A DNA stretch of 64,000 bases. It comes from Nemopilema nomurai. Taxonomy: Eukaryota; Cnidaria; Scyphozoa; Rhizostomeae; Rhizostomatidae. The notes beneath the pieces were generated by a model. That model ran no database searches. It was not told where the DNA came from and worked only from the letters and a program-made list of their open reading frames with translations. Shown here in pieces: positions 58,727-64,000 of this stretch. Within the stretch, counting starts at the first letter, position 1; every line of letters starts with the position of its first letter. The stretch is from NCBI GenBank assembly GCA_003864495.1, contig ML133461.1, positions 806,001-870,000 of the forward strand, in the 5' to 3' direction. The translations under genes were made by a program, and so were the position numbers.

Positions 58727-58943
58727 TTTTTCGTCCGACACTCCTCAGAGTATGCAAACGTCGGAAGATAACCAAAAACTGACCGAATAAATAGCCAGAT
58801 GCGGATGGAAAACACTAGAGGGTGATAAGCAGAGCGCGTGATTGGATATAATTGACCAATCTGCGTTACTTAACACCTCACTTTAGAAGAGCCCAAGGGA
58901 AAAGACGAACTCTTTCTGTCTACAAAGAATGGGATTTTCTATT
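58727..58943 (-). repeat. Dispersed repeat, copy 2 of an inverted pair
   Basis: Reverse complement of the repeat at 51505-51733, with small indels. The two copies enclose exons 2-14 of the complete P450, 7 kb apart. Confidence 0.8.
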
Positions 58944-59116
58944 GAAATATAGACAGTATGTCCACAAATATAGAGCGTGAAAGCCATGCACCTATGTCCG
59001 GAGGAAGCTAAAAACCGAGGAAGATTTAAAGAGCAGAAGAAGCAAACACTGAAGCTAACTGGAAGGCAAACAATTGTCTCTGAACATAAATGCGTGTCTC
59101 TGTTATGATGGAAGAC

Positions 59117-59387
59117 CATAGGCGCCGACTTTTATTTTTCCCAGGGGGGGCTCAAAATTTGAATTTAAAAAAAATTTAAAAAAGTTGAAAGGTAGAGAAA
59201 TTACCTGTCGCTTTAATAACGTAATACAACATATGTAGTATGTATAATAACATAACAAAACATTTTAATAATGCAGATATAACATCATGGTCTACAGTAT
59301 CATCAGTTCAATTCTTTGATTGATTTCAAACGAAATTCCCAGGGGGGGGGGCTGAGCCCCCAAGCCCCCAAGTAGTCGGCGCCTATG
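59117..59387. mobile_element. hAT-type MITE, 271 bp, with exact 8-bp target duplication
   Basis: Ends CATAGGCGCCGACT and its exact complement AGTCGGCGCCTATG, flanked by TGGAAGAC at 59109-59116 and 59388-59395. G-runs lie near both ends (G7 at about 59144 and G10 at about 59342), and the centre is AT-rich without coding capacity. A non-autonomous element mobilised by a hAT transposase, judging from the duplication length. Confidence 0.93.
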
Positions 59388-59864
59388 TGGAAGACGAAGA
59401 GTGTCTATGTTTAACACCAATTTGCAGAAACTAAGCAAATTACTCGATAACGAGTTTTGTAAGAATTTGGATAAATTTTATCATCCCATTTCTTAACTAA
59501 TAAATAAAATATCAAACTGACTTCTTCTGCAATTTGTAGTTTTTTTCGAATATAAAGGTAAGAAGTTTGAGGTTTCAAGAATCAACGAGACTTTGCTGAT
59601 TTAGGTGAATATTTTCAAGGCTCAAAGGTCGAAATTATAATGCCGAAAATTTTGCTTGACGTAGCTCTTCGAAACTCTCTTTTCGGAGCCAGATTGTATC
59701 GTCTTCAAGACACACAGAAATTCATAGAAGTTACTTCTTTGAAAACATCTTTTGATTTTTCCAGACTGTTGTGTTCCCTGAGTTTGTTGTCGTTTTGAAT
59801 TCAGCGAGGAAAATTTATTTACAAACATCAGCCTTGACAGCTTCCTACCAATAAAGAGCATTTG

Positions 59865-59921
59865 ATTGGTCACATGACAGTGTGCTCTGATTGAGTTCCT
59901 TCCTGGGTAAAGTCCGATTGG
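59865..59921 (+). promoter_or_regulatory. Candidate promoter elements of the second P450 gene
   Basis: Two inverted CCAAT boxes (ATTGG at 59865-59869 and 59917-59921) and the palindrome-like GTCACATGAC at 59869-59878, which matches the M-box bound by MITF/TFE factors. They lie 25-80 bases before the ATG. No TATA box was noticed. Function inferred from position. Confidence 0.4.
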
Positions 59922-59946
59922 TTCACGAGGAAGTGCCAGCTGAATC

Positions 59947-62900
59947 ATGGCGGCAGTGTTTATGGTTGCTGCGATACTTTCTGTAACAGTTTTCATTGCC
60001 GCCTATGTCTACTGGAAAATATGGACTGGAAAGATGAAGCTGTTTGCATCCCCACCAATGCACACCTTCTTTGGTCATTCGCTTGGCTTCCCTAGCGACC
60101 CATCGGGTAATTGTGGACGCTATTGTCAGTATTTTCCAGAAGATTATTACCACAGGATCCGCGTGTTTGATAGTGTCTTTGGGGGTTGTGAATATTAACA
60201 GGAAATTTAAAGCTTCTTGCAATGCATGTTTATCACTTCATCACTGAAGTTTTTAGCTGGAAAACAAGCTCCTAAATTATTTGGAAACATGGCAGTTTAT
60301 CATGAGATAGACTTTGACCCCTGTTATGTTTTGCTAGTTTAAACAGGTTTGAATGCAAGACTGAGATCAGACTGAGTTCTTCGGCAGTCTATACAATGAA
60401 AGATTCTGTTTAGTAATTTAAACCTTTGTTGGGCAGCAATTATTTGTACGTTGACGGGGGAGGGGAATTTCTCAATTTTCAAGGGGGCGTTGTTTTGGAA
60501 GACAAGAATAGCCTTTTTTCACGGACGTCCACCAAATAAGCAATGCAGTGATTACTTCTAAACTTGTACTAGTATGTGCATTCAAGGGAACTCTTTCCCA
60601 ATAATTGTTTTTTCCAAGGAATGTCGAAGGAACCAGCCTATCACTTTATGCATCACTAATCAGTTTCAGCTGGCTAAGATGCCAGACAACCTCATCACCA
60701 AAGGTCCATCGAAGAGATTCTCAAGCTTATTGAATAAAACAGAATTGATATTTGATATTTGTCTCGAAATTTTTCCAGAATTGATATTTGCAAAAAAGTA
60801 GAAGAAATGAAAAAGTACCTTTTTTGTTGCAAATGAAATGAGAATATTAAGAATAACAAGGAAAGATGTATGATGCTTCCTAAATCTACTTCGTTCTATG
60901 TTTTGTTTCCAACCAGGATACTAATCGTGAGATTTAACATTCTACTGGGGACAGTGAAATTCTGTGAAATTCTGAGTCTTTTAAATACTTTTGAACATCA
61001 AATTCTAACTATTTATACTTTACTTTCTAAATCTTTGACAAACCTTGATGGAGAATAGTTTTCCTGGCAGAAATTTTTTTATTATTTCTTTATAGATGAA
61101 TAAAAGATAAAAGGCTTTATAAGGCGTAAATATATGTAGATTGCAGATAGGGAAGAGACATGCTACATTTCATAGCCTGTTTCATGATATTCATGTGATC
61201 TTATATTTATCTTAAACACATATTAACATTTAAAGTATAATTTTTGTTTGTTTGATAGAACTGTTAGAGAAGGTCAGAGATTGGCTATTTGACTATGACC
61301 ACAACATGCTGTTGTTTCTCGGACCACATCCATTCTTTTTGTCTTCAACTCCAGAGCATGCTGAGGTAAGCATTGTGTTGCAATTTCAATTTTTTTAGTA
61401 AATTTTATCAAACCACACATTTAATTTTGGAGATGTGACAGCCAAGAAGTAGCTTTAAATACAAATTTATTTTCATTGCAATCAACAAACTACTTTAAAT
61501 CATTTTGAAGCAATATGTGCATCAGAATATCCTTCTATTTATGTTTAGGTTTATCTAGGCCAAATCTAAAAGTGTCAAAAGTATGTGCTTTATTAGAAGT
61601 ATGTTTTTTTCTTCAGTTTTCTCCAATTTTTGAGGCATTCAAGAATTATCCGTTTTCCACAGATACTTCTAAACAGCAACAAAATTATCACAAAGAGCTT
61701 TGAATATTCATTTTTGGTGCCTTGGTTAGGAACAGGTAAATATTTTTAACTGACTTCTTTTGAATGATCTAAACATTTATTCTATTTTAATTATTGTATA
61801 TTTGAATCTATAGAATTGACCTGTGACTTCAATTTTCTTTCTCTGTTTTCAAAGTATGCGGAACCATCCCTATTAATACCTACCTTGACCTCTTCTCTAC
61901 TATTGCCCGAAGAGAGCTAGATTAGCTTCTTTTAGTTCATTTCTAATATTCTTCTCAGTAGATATTTTGCTTACTGATTGTATAGGAAGCATCCACAAAT
62001 CAGCTTTAATTCATGCTGGCAATGTTTGTATGATAGGCATTCAAAGGTTTTGGAGCAGTATCTCTATAACATTAAACCCATCTTCTCCTTCCAATGTTGC
62101 ATCTTCTCTTTGAATTTAGTATCTTTTGTCCATGCTACATTTGTAGGATGCAATCCATTGTGGATCCTGTTTTTATGAGTCAAGTTTATTTTCCATAAGG
62201 AACACCTTTCTGGTATATTCAAGCTTCCTGTAAGTCCTGTTTGCAATTTTAAGAGTTGTGCTCCTCAACTGGCAAAAAATTGCGTACATCTATTTGTTAA
62301 TTTTATTGTGTCTGTCTCTTTCTTAATGAAGTTTTCTTGCATTCCATTTCAGGTCTTTTAATAAGGTATGGCAAATAATTCTGTGACATCTATATAAAGT
62401 TTATTCAGTAAATTTGTTTCCAGGACAAGGTTGTTTATATTTCTTGAAAACTCTCTTCAAAATATCATCTAGAAGTTTCTATTTATAGTTTTTAATTTTT
62501 CCTTCACTTTGCTAACATTTAGTGGCTTGCAATTGTAAGGTCCCTATTTATGATTTTGTCAAAATGTTTTTATTGATGGAAAATTTATTACAGTTTTATC
62601 CTTTATTGTTTTCTGTCAAGTTAAAGGTTAGAGTGGCTTTCTTTCATATGTAATTAGAGTTTGTTTACTGTCTGTCTTCATAAATTCGAACCTTAGAGCA
62701 AAGAGGCAATCAGATCAATTCTATGTAGTTTAGGATTTAAATTTTATAGCAAAGCTGCCTTTAGTTGGTAACTAGCAAAGTTTGCAATCAAATTTGTAAT
62801 CAAATCAGACTATAAATCTTTTTTAGTAATTTTTTACCAAATCAAACTTTAATATTAATAGATTAATCAAATTAATCTATTCTTAAACAGTTATGTAAAC

Positions 62901-64000
62901 TAAAAGTAGTTTTCCTTTAACATTTTGAACAACAATATAACCAACCATGAACCATTACATATGTTCAAAGTGAGTCATGAGAGATATATATATATGCCTG
63001 CTGAATCTATGCTGGCCTAAAATTCTCTACTGGTTCCTTTTGATTTTTTCGCCATTTCCATAAACAAAATTGCAAAAAGAAACAACCTTGTTTAACACTG
63101 AATTATTGAGTCATTTTTCTTCAACACATTCCTATAAAAGCCTCCTTTTACTAGCACTGGTGATAAATGGAGAACGAGAAGAAAACTGCTGACACCTGCA
63201 TTTCATTATGGAATTCTCAATGATTTTGCCGAAGTATTTCAAGAGCAAGCGCAGATCTTTGTTGAAAAGCTCAAGGTCTGAATCTGCATTTCATAATCAA
63301 AAGATAGCTATTAAAGCAGCTTCCATAAATGCATGTCACTTCTTGCCAACTGTAGTAATTATTCCTTGAGAGCTTTACACATAATGATTATATTTGTAGT
63401 GTCACCTGAAGCATATTTATAAAGACTACCTTTTGAATATCCTACAACTAATTCTTTTAGCCCCTGGCAGAAACCGGAGAAGTTTTGAACATTTGCACTT
63501 TTGCCACTAACTGTACACTGGACATCATTTGCGGTGAGGCCTAGTGACTATTTGCTTAATACTTAAAAGTTATTGATAGTTTCTATCTTTAGAGATAGGT
63601 AAAGTTTAAACACAATGGATTTTTAACAGCTTTATTTTTGCTGCTAAACCGTGACTTATCAAAACTTGTTTCAAATGAAGGCCTTTTTCATCTTATAACA
63701 TATTAACTTTTTGCTTTTTTATCGTATTCCCTTCCGATTGGAAGCAGTTTGTTGAGTGCTAGTCCTTTCTTTATGCAGAAACAGCCATGGGCGTTAACTG
63801 TGGAGCACAGCATGATGCAGAGGGGCAGTACCCTAAAGCTGTTTTGAAGTCAGTATTGATGTTTATTTTCTATAAACTGATATAATGTTTAAGGTGATCA
63901 GTAGTAGGTTGGCAGTTAACGCATTGGCAATTGTGGTACGTTTGAAAATATTGTTTTTTTTTCAGAGAAAATTCGACGAGTGCATGCTATATAGAATGTC
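59947..64000 (+). CDS. CYP4V2-like: Cytochrome P450 family 4 paralogue, 5' part (cut by window end)
   Basis: Same enzyme class and direction as the complete gene upstream. Exons 1-7: 59947-60106, 61259-61365, 61663-61735, 62353-62365, 63155-63275, 63461-63533, 63779-63848. Their lengths (160, 107, 73, 13, 121, 73, 70) and phases equal those of the neighbour exactly. Exon 8 probably starts at 63995, giving K-M-S as in the paralogue, although a stronger acceptor ends at 63965. Visible: membrane anchor (residues 3-23), SPPMH hinge, [19 protein letters not shown] with the C-helix W and R, and CTLDIICETAMG. No stops or frameshifts in about 205 residues. The I-helix, ExxR and heme loop lie beyond the window. 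The gene arose by tandem duplication. Confidence 0.88.

Noticed and set aside
59622..60222. Minus-strand ORFs of 124 and 99 residues
   Set aside because: The 99-residue ORF overlaps the first exon of the second P450 antisense and the 124-residue one reaches its start; no features of their own.

Overview
The window looks like nuclear DNA of an animal: AT-rich, intron-rich with canonical GT-AG introns, long intergenic gaps, and relics of cut-and-paste (hAT, PIF/Harbinger) and LINE elements. An anthozoan cnidarian (coral or anemone) is my best guess from the gene mix and genome texture; that is inference, not proof. The exon models below were built by hand from splice sites, reading-frame phase and protein similarity, and each complete one sums to an exact multiple of three.

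Layout. (1) About 0.3-21.1 kb, minus strand: one secreted multidomain gene. A first exon near 21 kb gives a signal peptide and coiled coil. After a 13.9 kb intron, eight exons between 6.9 and 0.37 kb encode four tandem domains of about 180 residues, each with four conserved cysteines. The joined model is 843 residues. I do not recognise the domain by name; it resembles jelly-roll (LamG / DUF1080-type) modules. (2) 21.2-34.7 kb: mostly empty intergenic DNA with low-complexity tracts and one orphan exon-like ORF near 29.7 kb. (3) 34.8-40.3 kb, plus strand: LDAH, a lipid-droplet-associated serine hydrolase, in two coding exons (322 residues), with a dead LINE reverse-transcriptase fragment in its intron. 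(4) 44-64 kb, plus strand: a tandem array of CYP4-type cytochrome P450 genes. It has a lone decayed first exon (44.2 kb), one complete 14-exon gene (48.8-57.8 kb, 496 residues, all P450 motifs present), and a second gene starting at 59.9 kb that is cut by the window end.

Mobile DNA clusters around the P450 array. A hAT relic nested inside another pair of hAT-like ends lies at 46.2-48.4 kb. A compact Harbinger element with TAA target duplications sits in intron 1 of the complete P450. A 271-bp hAT-type MITE with an exact 8-bp target duplication lies between the two P450 genes. An inverted pair of dispersed repeats flanks most of the complete gene.

LDAH (sterol/neutral lipid ester hydrolysis) and CYP4 (fatty-acid omega-hydroxylation) both act on lipids at the ER or lipid droplets, but I see no evidence that they are co-regulated. 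The least described item is the four-domain secreted protein. The most unusual gene-structure feature is a 13-nt micro-exon kept at the same place in both P450 paralogues.
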